A stretch of 64,000 nt of DNA. Origin: Inonotus obliquus. Its lineage: Eukaryota > Basidiomycota > Agaricomycetes > Hymenochaetales > Hymenochaetaceae. The notes under the pieces were generated by a model. That model was not told where the DNA came from. It did no database searches and saw nothing but the letters and a program-made list of their open reading frames with translations. The stretch covers positions 1,984,001-2,048,000 of the forward strand of contig JAJHTX010000002.1 in assembly GCA_032164295.1 (NCBI GenBank), written 5' to 3'. Both the position numbers and the translations under genes were made by a program. This document shows, in pieces, positions 44,543 to 53,817 of this stretch (position 1 is the stretch's first letter; each line of letters begins with the position of its first letter).

Positions 44543-46237
44543 CTAGTTTGCATATGTCCTGCTCGCCCACGGGAGTGCGCCGCGCTTCTTCTGCACCGCA
44601 CTCTGAAGGCCCGGTAATCCATGCGCGGCCCAATCCGCAAGAATACTTTCCTCGTCATCCTCGTCCGTATTTACGTGTCTGCCGTTGAGAAGGACCTCAG
44701 GATCATCAAATGCGTCTGCCTGTTGATAACCACCACGACCAGCAAAGCTCAGCTGCGAATCAGTCCGCTTTGTTCCATTTCTGAATGCTGAAGGCGGTGC
44801 CTTTCCCCCTCCGGAGGCGGCAGAAGCGACGGCATGGTTATGAAGGTTACGTCGTAATGATTGGATAGAGTGCTGTCGTCTTGCAGGAACGAGCAGACGA
44901 GCAAAGTCGAGCTCATCTTCGTCCGACGAATCATCATCGTTGTACGCCTCCGACTGATTCGCCGGAAAACGAGTCGCTTCATCGATGTCGAGTGCGTCAG
45001 TTATCTCTTCACCTACCCCTGGGCCTTTTACTACAACATTTGCAACCCCAAGACAAGGCATGCAATTGTTGCGATATTGACGACGGCCGCGTGTCCGGGC
45101 ACCCATGCTAGGGTTGCGAACCAGTGACGATGATCTGGAATTAGGCGCTGATCTGCAAACGACGGAAGCAACTGTGACGACAACAGGTGTCGTTTCGGCC
45201 GCTGGAGTGCGAGGGGCAAAGCCCTTCCGAGCAAGACTTTGAGTACACTCACTTGAGCGACGTACATGTACAAGAGGTCGTGCCGAAATATGCGCAGATG
45301 GAGAATATACGTGCTCCCGTGGTAACGGTGGCCTACCAACACGCGTGCCCGATCCTGAACTCATGACGGCATTGGTGATAGTAGAGAGCCAATTTTGCGG
45401 AAGCGGCGGATTCGTCTCGTTTTCTTTCTGTCGCCGGGATCTTGACCCATGCGGCCGTGTCTGAGCCACTTGATAATTCTGTGGCTTTTCCGTCGCTCGA
45501 CGAAGTAGCGTACGACGCGAAGACACTTCAGGATGTGCAAACTCCGGCAGGGAAATCATGTGGCGAAGTGTTGCACGAGCATCGAGGCGTTCTTGCGGTC
45601 GCTGCTTATTGCTGGAAGATTTGGGAGCATGCTGGAAAGGCTGCCGTTGCGGCTGTGAAGGAGACTGTGAAGATGCGCTACTCGAGGACGCAGGTGAGCT
45701 GACGTCGGAGGCGAAGATGATCGGTGTAAACGGTTTCCGACGATTGGGTGTCGGCGTCGCAAACACATCAGAGCCGGTATCCATAACGCCTAGTCTTTCA
45801 TTGTCATCGTTGAGCAAAATCTGTTGGTGCTTCCCCGCAACTCTGCCAAAATTTTGCGTCTTGGTATGCCCGCCCTCAACATTGCGTCCGTTGTCGTCCT
45901 CAGTGTCACTCCAGGAGACTATTCCAGAGAGAAAACGAAGAAGACGATTCGACTTCTTCACATCTAGATCACCCGCATTACCTTTCTGCCTACTCTCCGC
46001 CTGCTTCCGACGGGCTTCCCCTGCGGCCTGAGCACGTTCAGCTTCCGGGGTGAATACCCTCGTCTCCTTAAAGCCTGCTTCACGGAGAAGGTCTTCCAGA
46101 CATTCAAGCTTTTGGGATGTTCCACGACGGTGGAGCGGGACGCGAGGACCTTCTCCAGCTCGCGCAAGATGGGCGGGATAGGCACTCCGGCCACGCTGGG
46201 GAGTGCGAAGAGGGGCGGGCGGACTATTTGAGTCCAT
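44543..46237 (-). CDS. Intronless disordered protein, function unknown
   Basis: One uninterrupted frame of 564 residues starts MDSNSPPAPLRTPQRGRSAY. Short ordered-looking pieces are a helix near residues 40-60 (KLECLEDLLREAGFKETRVF) and the segment RLLRFLSGIVSWSDTEDD. The rest is Ser/Arg/Pro/Gln-rich with acidic runs (NDDDSSDEDELDFARLLVPA) and a C-terminal block ILADWAAHGLPGLQSAVQKK. No domain, signal peptide or membrane segment is seen. The many basic and acidic clusters would suit a nuclear protein. The length of the frame and its codon pattern make it a likely gene, and the antisense frames over it are shadows. Confidence 0.72.
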   Translation of the reverse strand: MDSNSPPAPLRTPQRGRSAYPAHLARAGEGPRVPLHRRGTSQKLECLEDLLREAGFKETRVFTPEAERAQAAGEARRKQAESRQKGNAGDLDVKKSNRLLRFLSGIVSWSDTEDDNGRNVEGGHTKTQNFGRVAGKHQQILLNDDNERLGVMDTGSDVFATPTPNRRKPFTPIIFASDVSSPASSSSASSQSPSQPQRQPFQHAPKSSSNKQRPQERLDARATLRHMISLPEFAHPEVSSRRTLLRRATEKPQNYQVAQTRPHGSRSRRQKENETNPPLPQNWLSTITNAVMSSGSGTRVGRPPLPREHVYSPSAHISARPLVHVRRSSECTQSLARKGFAPRTPAAETTPVVVTVASVVCRSAPNSRSSSLVRNPSMGARTRGRRQYRNNCMPCLGVANVVVKGPGVGEEITDALDIDEATRFPANQSEAYNDDDSSDEDELDFARLLVPARRQHSIQSLRRNLHNHAVASAASGGGKAPPSAFRNGTKRTDSQLSFAGRGGYQQADAFDDPEVLLNGRHVNTDEDDEESILADWAAHGLPGLQSAVQKKRGALPWASRTYAN

Positions 46238-46726
46238 CTATGCACCTATTTGACGAGAACATAGTTAGCACGCTGATACGCAATTCTTTGAAAGAAGCAA
46301 GGGAGGCAGTACCTTAGTTGAAGATGGGATGTTCCATTCAAGGTGATAGTTTAAGGTGAGCTGACGGGTGGTTTTAGTGGGTTGTGAGCTGGGGGAACAC
46401 GACGTGACAATTCCTCGAAAATAGATCATGTGACGTATGAAGTCATGTGGCAAACCTCCTATTTTCTCCCCTATTTTTCCTCCTATTTTTTTTCGTCATC
46501 TCATGCATCACCGTCACTAATATTCTCCTCGCTCTTTCACTTGTGACAATGTTCGTATTAAATGTAGGGCGGCTATGATTAGGATACTCGTCCACGACCA
46601 GCTTGTTAAGTTTGCTTGTCCCGGTCTAAAGCAGCCTCCAGCGCAGCGCAATGTCTACTGCAAAACAATCCCTCAAATGCCTCTTCGTCATCAATATCAT
46701 GAATTTTCTCACTCCGTAGACGTTTT
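46238..46726. promoter_or_regulatory. Divergent promoter region, disordered protein / F-box gene
   Basis: The 489 bases between the two start codons contain a T-rich tract at about 46455-46495. They presumably carry both promoters. No other feature was seen. Confidence 0.45.
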
Positions 46727-48238
46727 ATGGTTGCTACATGCTCTCGTCTCTGGCTGCCTCCTGAGATATGGATTCGCGTTTTCTACTGGGCTACCTACTG
46801 TTCAGCCCGAGATCTTCGTGGCCTGCTGGAACTACCGCTCTTTAATGGGATCACCTATCATGAAGACGAAGCTCTTACCAGGGTTTCCCTGAGAACCAAG
46901 TCAGCTCTGGCTGTGGTCTGCAAAATGTGGCGTTCTCTTTCGGAGCAATTCTTGTTTGAAGAACTACGAATTGATCATGGTAAGAATATTTTGGCAGACG
47001 TGCTCGAGGTGTCAAGGGAACATTGTCCTCGGGGCATTGGAAAAGGACAGTATGTGAACAGAGTTATCCTGCCTATTACGAAAAAGAGTAGCGTTGTTCA
47101 TGGCCACAGTCGACACTGGGCCGATGAAGAAACGAGTCGTATCATCAAATGTTGTCCAAACCTCTTAGGACTTTCCCGCTACTATCCATCACACTCCGTC
47201 GACCTCGAAGGCAATAATGATCAACAAGACAATGAAAATCGTGGTCAAACGTCTCCCGTGAGCATCAGTAAACCTGATTGCTGTTCAATCCATGATCCTC
47301 CTCTTCCAAACCTTCGATGTCTTGACTGGCACAACGGCACGGCGCAAGGCAACCTATCCAGTCCGAGCATCGGCGCTGTTCCATCTTCCCTATGGTCCGC
47401 GCAATGCCTTGAAGTTCTCTCCATTTCTGGCGATAATTATCTTTGGGGACCACTTGATCTCCAATTCTTATCAGGTCGTACGATTCTCCTTCCAGCGGTT
47501 CACACACTGCGCGTCGCGTCAGTGTACACCTTTGGCGTCCCCGGAGTCACAGACTACAGACTTGCTCTCCCTTCCTTGCGTCGAATCATCCTTGATCGAG
47601 GAGAGGCACTTCATCGTCTCATTGAGTGCGTCGTCACGTCTCCGTCTGACCATACCAAACCGAACGTCAAGGCTCTCGAAATCGGGTCGCCACACTGGCG
47701 TTTCCTGCGTTCCGACTATATCTCCACTCTCATTCGACACTTTCCTACAGCTGAATCTCTGCATTATCCTATCTTCTTCGCGCGTCCATTGCGCTGGCGT
47801 CGCATTCGCGACAACGGGCATCTCTATCCTTCACATGAACAACTCAACTGCTTTAATAACTTACGGCATATTGGGTTGCATGCAGAGCTGGACTTGGATG
47901 TCTTCCATCAGCACAACTTGAATCGACGTGATAAGGGTTTGGAAGCCGCTATCTGGTCCCATCTCTATGCTCACGCTTGTGCGCTTCTCGGGTCTACATC
48001 TACCGTCGCACTTCAGCCTCGAGTGTCCGAAATTCGCTCAGTCGTCCTCCATGGCCATTCTTGGCTGCCGTTTATAATTGATTCTCGCTTTCATTTCATA
48101 ATAGACCTCGCTCGAGCGCGTGGTGCTGAGTTAAATGCAGAACATCCTCGAGTCGCGAACGCTCTCCGAGATGTTCTGTTCGGTCATGTATCTTATCTCG
48201 TGGTAGACTGGATCCGCGGACTTGTAGCTTTTGAATAA
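46727..48238 (+). CDS. F-box-like protein
   Basis: This is an intronless gene of 503 residues. The N-terminus has the degenerate F-box typical of the large Agaricomycete families: RLWLPPEIWIRVFYWATYCS, then LRTKSALAVVCKMWRSLSEQ and FLFEELRI. The remainder has scattered leucine-rich blocks (CLEVLSISGDN, FLSGRTILLPAVHTLRVASV, LALPSLRRIILDRGEALHRL) consistent with an irregular LRR substrate-binding domain. Such proteins are expected to be substrate adaptors of SCF ubiquitin ligases, through Skp1. The substrate is unknown. The family is highly expanded in mushrooms, so orthology cannot be assigned. Confidence 0.8.
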   Translation: MVATCSRLWLPPEIWIRVFYWATYCSARDLRGLLELPLFNGITYHEDEALTRVSLRTKSALAVVCKMWRSLSEQFLFEELRIDHGKNILADVLEVSREHCPRGIGKGQYVNRVILPITKKSSVVHGHSRHWADEETSRIIKCCPNLLGLSRYYPSHSVDLEGNNDQQDNENRGQTSPVSISKPDCCSIHDPPLPNLRCLDWHNGTAQGNLSSPSIGAVPSSLWSAQCLEVLSISGDNYLWGPLDLQFLSGRTILLPAVHTLRVASVYTFGVPGVTDYRLALPSLRRIILDRGEALHRLIECVVTSPSDHTKPNVKALEIGSPHWRFLRSDYISTLIRHFPTAESLHYPIFFARPLRWRRIRDNGHLYPSHEQLNCFNNLRHIGLHAELDLDVFHQHNLNRRDKGLEAAIWSHLYAHACALLGSTSTVALQPRVSEIRSVVLHGHSWLPFIIDSRFHFIIDLARARGAELNAEHPRVANALRDVLFGHVSYLVVDWIRGLVAFE

Positions 48239-48495
48239 CACTAGATTTATGTGCCTCAAGTATGATGCTTGCATTGACATATTCGTTTTCTAGTTCTGTC
48301 TCCTTTCCGAATCCCCCATTCCAGAATTTTGACGGGCTAGTGGCCAGAAGCGAGAATTCCCGTTGGAGCAACCAATTGCCCTACATGTCTATCCACAAGC
48401 AATAGTAGCTACATAGACCCATTATGTGGACTAAATAGCACATATCGTATCCCAAGCAATCAGCATGCATACCAATACAAACAACGTTGATTACA

Positions 48496-51355
48496 TCAAA
48501 AGGGCATTGGCGAGGAGAGAAGTGTATCCAGCTCTCCAACGCGCTCCTGCCACGCATCAACCTCTGCTAGACGTGCCTCCAGGTGAGCAATCTCCCGGTC
48601 GCGTTCCATGCGCTCTGCAGCCGTTCCGACGCGCGCCAGCGTCCAATTCAAGCCGCTATCGCCACTTTCGGCCTCCATTACGCTTTCAGTATGTAGTGTG
48701 AGTAAATGAGTGTGATACTTTGCCAGAGAAGGACTAGAAGAAGCGGGCAACAGTCAGAGTGATTGGGTGAGAGAAGTCGACGAACGATCTCACCGGAGAG
48801 AGATAGTGATGAGTGTTATCCCAAGAGATTTAGCATGTTGATACATCGAGCCCTCCACGTCACTGGACACAGCACTCGTACACTCTGGAGTTGCGGTAAA
48901 AGACAGTCAGAGCCGATCCAGAGGTGAGGATTAGAGTTCAGACTGACCATCCAAGACAGCGAATTTTGGCTTGTGATAGAATGCACGCGCAAGACTCATC
49001 TAATCAAACGCGAGAGACGGGTCAAAATAGTCGCGGATGAATAATAAAGTATTGAATTGCAAAGCCTTACCCGCTGTTTTTCACCACCGCTCAGGACATC
49101 TCGCCATTCCTTGCGAGTGTACCAGCCTCCCTCGCGTTCAGGTAAATAGGCAAGGTGCGCAGCTTTCAAGATTTCCAACAATTCGGCCTCTGTCCGCCCC
49201 GACTGCACGAATTGAGCGTATGAATGTGGATAAATCACTCTAGATATAACTTGGAAGTCAGATACAATAAGGTAAGAGAAGAGGGAAACTGTCACCCACT
49301 GATCTAGCAATGTACCTGAGACCATATACGCCCTCTGAGGCACCACAAATATCTCCGATGTACCGAGTGCGGGACGGACAAGACCAGCATCGCTGGAGTT
49401 ATGCAAAGCATTTTGATGTCCGGCCCAAAGGCCAGCGACAACACGCGCGATAGCCGTCTTACCGACCCCGTTCGTACCTGTAACCATTAAGTGCTCGCCC
49501 GCACCAGCCTTCAGCTCGAAGCTAATATCATGTACTAGGATCACACCAAAGTTGTGATCATCTATTGAGTTCCCCGGCACGCTAATGTCGACATGCTTCA
49601 TTGCTACCGTGTCGGGTGATAATGTGAATGGAACAGTTGTCGGAACGGAGTGAAGTGTCGAGAGCAATGTATACAGGCGTGTGGTGTAACCCGCAAGCTC
49701 TAGTACATCCTTGTATGCGTACATTAGGCGTCCACCGGCGTCGGCAAGTGACAAAAGTAGGCGACGTGACGAGATATAATCTATGTAAAGATCATGATGA
49801 GGATTCGGGGCAGGGAAAATAGCGAAGAGTAACATACTTTCGGTCCTGTCGGCTACAGCATTGTCCACACCTTCTGCTGAAGTGGGGACTTGAACGGCGA
49901 CGTCTCTCCGGCGCCTGAAAAGGACTGGTATAGAAATTAGGCCATAGCCTGCGGCTGACCAAAGATACTTGATGACAAAGTCCTCGGTCCACTCATACGC
50001 AATTCGTAGCTAAAATGCAATGATTTAGCGAGAGAAAAAACCTTTGCAATACCACACGCCCGCACTTTATAGATTGAGTTGATATGCTTAATGAGTCGGA
50101 GGTAAGCGTTCCAGAGTATGCTGCGTTCTCGCGCCCCTCCTGCGTAAAACGCGACTTCTTCGCTCTCTCGGCCAACGCGGGCCATACCAGCGCGGTACTC
50201 GCCCTCTAGCATAGCCTCTACAGCGGCAAGCCGCCCGAATGCGGGTGTAACTGCACGCAAAATGCCCACAGTCACGTAATAGTTCACAAATAACAGCAAA
50301 GTTCCGCTCGCTCCAAGCGAACGTGCCAACTGCGCAGTGAATATAAACATGTCAAGCGAAGGCTTCATGACGTTACCACTATGGAATGCTACGTCAGATT
50401 GTGACCGAATCATAACAATTCGAATGAACCCACTAAAGCATAGAAATAGAATCGCAAAAAGCAGCGATATCAGATGTGAGATACTGATCAACACCGTCCA
50501 GTCCGCCCGGTTGAGAAATTCGATAGTAGCGCAGCGCCGGCGCCGTAGACAGGTAAAGGTCATGCGTATAACGTGTCAACCGCGTACGAAGTCGCAGTGC
50601 CAACTTGGATTGCAAGTGTCGAAGCATGGAATTCGTGTACGTGCTGGGAATCGCGAAGATAAACCACCAGCCAAGTCCGCGAAGAAACCCACGTCCATTT
50701 CCACTGACGAGGTCACGAACGATACGACCGTCAAGCCGTGCCACTCCGACACTCAGTACGGTCCGAGCTACGAGGAAGAAAGAATGCAGCAACACGATTC
50801 CACTCTCACGCGAGGCGAGTGACGGGAATGCAATAAGTAGGATAGCGCGGAGCTGTCGAAGGAATACACGGTCGACATTTGGTTTATGCGACGACGGAAT
50901 TGGAGGGAATCTTTCAGCGTCCGCCTTGAGCACCTCCGGCGGAGTCTCAGATATATTAACCTGTGGCACACGCAAATAAGTATGTCTGCATTTACAGGCG
51001 TTGCCTTTTTTATAGCTAGCCGAACAACGCAACCACCCGCACGGGAATCATGACATCGCAAGACAAGCACTGTGATAACATAGTTCGACGGACGCACCTT
51101 TGCAACGCGACCCCTGAACGGCACTAGTAGTGTCTTAGTACCATCTGCGTTTGGTTCGTATAGTATCTGCACTGCGCGAGCCAAGTTGTCTTGTTCAACG
51201 CCATGGTCCGTCTTCCGGATGCGCCGTCTGCGGAACAAGTACAATGCAATAATTAGAGAAATAAGAGATGTCTTCAGCGCTACATTATTTGACTGGGCGA
51301 TTCTCTTGAATGTTTGAATGTGGTATGGCGTGGCAGCAAGCGAGCTCATAGGCAT
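48496..51355 (-). CDS. Peroxisomal ABCD half-transporter (Pxa/ALDP family)
   Basis: This half-transporter is predicted to import very long-chain acyl-CoA or fatty acids into peroxisomes for beta-oxidation as a dimer. Nine exons (51355-51098, 50960-50434, 50378-50066, 50009-49838, 49780-49300, 49239-49071, 48999-48948, 48884-48794, 48733-48496) give 766 residues. The membrane domain includes RESGIVLLHSFFLVARTVLS and RGLGWWFIFAIPSTYTNSML, with the family's RTRLTRYTHDLYLS loop. The nucleotide-binding domain has Walker A GTNGVGKTAIAR, the Q-loop VVPQRAYMVSGTL, the signature LSGGEKQR and Walker B FAVLDECTSAVS. The C-terminus adds a coiled-coil-like helix (RMERDREIAHLEARLAEVDA). The start at 51355 is preferred; an in-frame Met at 51436 exists. 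It is not clear whether this is the Pxa1 or Pxa2 orthologue. Confidence 0.9.
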
Positions 51356-51764
51356 GGATAGACGAACTCGGTGTCTAGGTTTCTGCCTGTCTACATCCAT
51401 CATGATGCGTACACGGACCGGTCGCATGTGATTCACAACAAGAGCAGGATCACGTGGCTTCTATGCTTAGGGCCGGTACTCGTCACTGCCCTATTACTAA
51501 GCCCGCCTGACCGGAGACAAGAAATGGCGAAGGAATATTTAACTTACTGTATTACCATTATGGACAACACTAATTGTGGACAAACCAATTACTTTCGTTA
51601 TAAATGCGCACCTCCGTGAGTCTTGTATAAGTAAAGCTCCTGCTTTGTGAGTTAAGAGTGATAAGCTCGAAGCATAACAAGCAACAAGATTACAGAGACT
51701 CAGCAGCACGCCATCTCGTTAGTAAGAAAGAACATTACTAACACAGGTCCAACCAACCAAGGGA

Positions 51765-51770
51765 TATAAA
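51765..51770 (+). promoter_or_regulatory. TATA box of the CmcJ-like oxygenase gene
   Basis: TATAAA lies 70 bases before the ATG at 51840, in the 484-bp region between this gene and the divergent ABC transporter. A clear TATA box suggests regulated rather than constitutive expression. Confidence 0.6.
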
Positions 51771-51839
51771 CCCCCGCTCCCACTTAACACTAAACAAGGT
51801 TCACATCTCTCCAGCGCTATAGACTAACTTCTTCTCAAA

Positions 51840-52805
51840 ATGTCCACTACTGTTGTCAAACCCGACACAGTCAAAGCTGAATTGCAATACTTTGTTCCGC
51901 CTGCAGATGGTTCGAAGCCATGGCAGTTCATCAACGCGGATCCAAAGACGGGCATACGTGCGCACAACTTCACGAACGAGAATCATGATATGGACATTGA
52001 AAACATTCGGGGGAAAGAGGACACAGTGGACCTTGACACAGCTGGGTTCTTATACGCAAAAGCGGAGGCCAAGCATAAGAAATTCACGAGCGACGAGGAG
52101 GTTGCAAAGGAATATTATCCGGAGAGTGAGGAGCTGCTGAAGAAGCTAACTGGAGCTAGTCGTGTGGTTATTTTCGACCATAGTGAGTCTTACATTGTTT
52201 GATACAATCACCAGACTGACATCATACTGGTGTATCCTTCAGCTATCCGACGACGCCGACCTGGTGAGCTCGACGACGGGCCGAACAAACGGCAGCCGGT
52301 GCCCTTGGTGCACGTCGACCAGACTCGCACCAGCGCAATCGCGCGTGTCCACCGTCACTTGCCACCTTCCGATGCACCATCTCTCCTCTCTCGTCGTTTC
52401 CAGATCATCAATCTGTGGAGGCCCATCGTTCACCCCGCAATCGACCATCCCCTAGCCCTATGTGACTATCGCAGTGTCGACCCCAAGGAAGACCTGATCC
52501 CGACAACGCTTAAATATCCTGATCGCGATGGAGAGACGTATGGCGTCAAGTACAATCCGAATCACAAGTGGAAGTATGTTCGGGGGATGACTCCAGAAGA
52601 GGTCGTTCTCATTAAATGGTGAGCACTTCTACTTGTCTCTGCCCCCGTGGCTTATGCTAATCGGACCTCGTGCAGCTACGATTCGGTTGACGACGGTAGC
52701 GTCGCAGTGCTCACGCCGCACACCGCGTTCAATGATCCCACAACTCCGCCGGACGCACCCCTTCGCGAGTCCATCGAGCTTCGTGCGCTCGTCTTCTACG
52801 ACTGA
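51840..52805 (+). CDS. CmcJ/AsaB-like hydroxylase-desaturase
   Basis: Three exons (51840-52182, 52243-52618, 52676-52805) give 282 residues. The sequence matches the fungal family related to CmcJ, gibberellin GA4 desaturase and AsaB: ELQYFVPPADGSKPWQFINA near the start, the RIFDH-like VVIFDHTIRRRRP, VPLVHVDQTRTSAIARVHRH (His/Asp pair), FQIINLWRPIVHPAIDHPLA, LALCDYRSVDPKEDLIPTTL, and the end RESIELRALVFYD. Members are iron/2-oxoglutarate-type oxidases acting on secondary metabolites, but most mushroom copies have unknown substrates. No other biosynthetic gene lies next to it, so it is not part of an obvious cluster. Its TATA box suggests inducible expression. Confidence 0.87.
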
Positions 52806-53274
52806 GAATTTTGAAGGCGCTTGTTCGTGTAGGAAGAGTAGTTTCGTGCCTTGGAAGACTGCGGGAGAAAGGCAAAAACACTCATTGTCAGAAGTTTGTT
52901 CGTACGAGCGGTATATATGCAATAAACATTCATCTGTACTATCCCATCAGCTTTCCGTTCTTCGACAAATACCGAAACGGTTCCTCCAAATGAAGCGTAC
53001 CAGGATCGGTATTTGTCGCTCGATCCATCGAGGCAAAACCTCTCAGCGGATAGGAATTGTCATCACGCGGGATCATGTAGAAACAACAAACGCATCCTTT
53101 TGAAAAAGCCTACCATAAGATGAACCGCTTGACAAGTCTGCTTTATGGATTACGCCATCTTTCCTTGTGATGATCAAATAAACAGCTAGATACTATGGAA
53201 CTCACAAAATGGTACAATTTGAGTGAGTACGAGTCACTCCCGTATTAGCCAGAAAGAGGATATACACAAGCATG
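52806..53274. other. Convergent intergenic region
   Basis: About 470 bases lie between the stop codons of the oxygenase and MDM35 genes. No gene-like frame was seen; it should contain both 3' ends. Confidence 0.5.
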
Positions 53275-53638
53275 CTACGACTCTGGTTTATCATGCGGTG
53301 GTGGTTTGTCCAAAGGGTTATCCCTAGTTGCTTCCGCGAGCATCTGGTCTAGTCCCCTGTCCTTCACAGCTCTCTACGAAGGGAAGTACTAAGTAAACGT
53401 CCAAACCAGAGAACAAGAGGAGTCATACCTGGATGCACGCCTTGTATTCCTGCCACACCTTCCCGCACCTCTGCTCATACTCCTCCGCTTTCGCTTTTGC
53501 ATAGTCAGCTCGCACTTGAGAAGATGCGGATGAGGGTGGGTTGACGGCGGGTTGGAGGTATCCTTCAAACCAGGCATTGAAGCACGCATCGTACGCGTGT
53601 TTAAGCGGTGTGCACTCGCCTGCCATACTGTGTGCCAT
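53275..53638 (-). CDS. MDM35: Mdm35/TRIAP1-like intermembrane-space protein
   Basis: This is a small twin CX9C protein of the mitochondrial intermembrane space, which partners Ups/PRELI lipid-transfer proteins and moves phosphatidic acid and phosphatidylserine between membranes. Two exons (53638-53429 and 53373-53275) give 102 residues. The first motif is CTPLKHAYDAC and the second CGKVWQEYKAC, each with nine residues between cysteines. The helix continues into RAVKDRGLDQMLAEATRDN after the intron. The hydrophilic insert between the motifs (AVNPPSSASSQVRADYAKAK) is longer than in yeast but normal for basidiomycetes. The start at 53638 is preferred; a second Met lies four codons later. It is divergent from the DNAJC11-like gene, 179 bases away. 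Confidence 0.88.
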
Positions 53639-53817
53639 CGTGACCCGACGTACCACTCGCGGCAGAGGGTGAAGTGAAGTGGTAGTTTAGTGAAAAGTAG
53701 GGCATGGCTACGTAAGCGGAAATTTACGCGTCATTCTCCGGCAACAGACTTGGCTAAGTCACGGTCTCTCACACTCATGAGTCTATGCAGAATTGCAGTC
53801 TGTTACTTGGCTATAAC
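53639..53817. promoter_or_regulatory. Short bidirectional promoter, MDM35 / DNAJC11-like gene
   Basis: Only 179 bases separate the two divergent start codons, so regulatory elements must be shared. Both products belong to mitochondrial membrane biology. No TATA box was seen. Confidence 0.6.
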
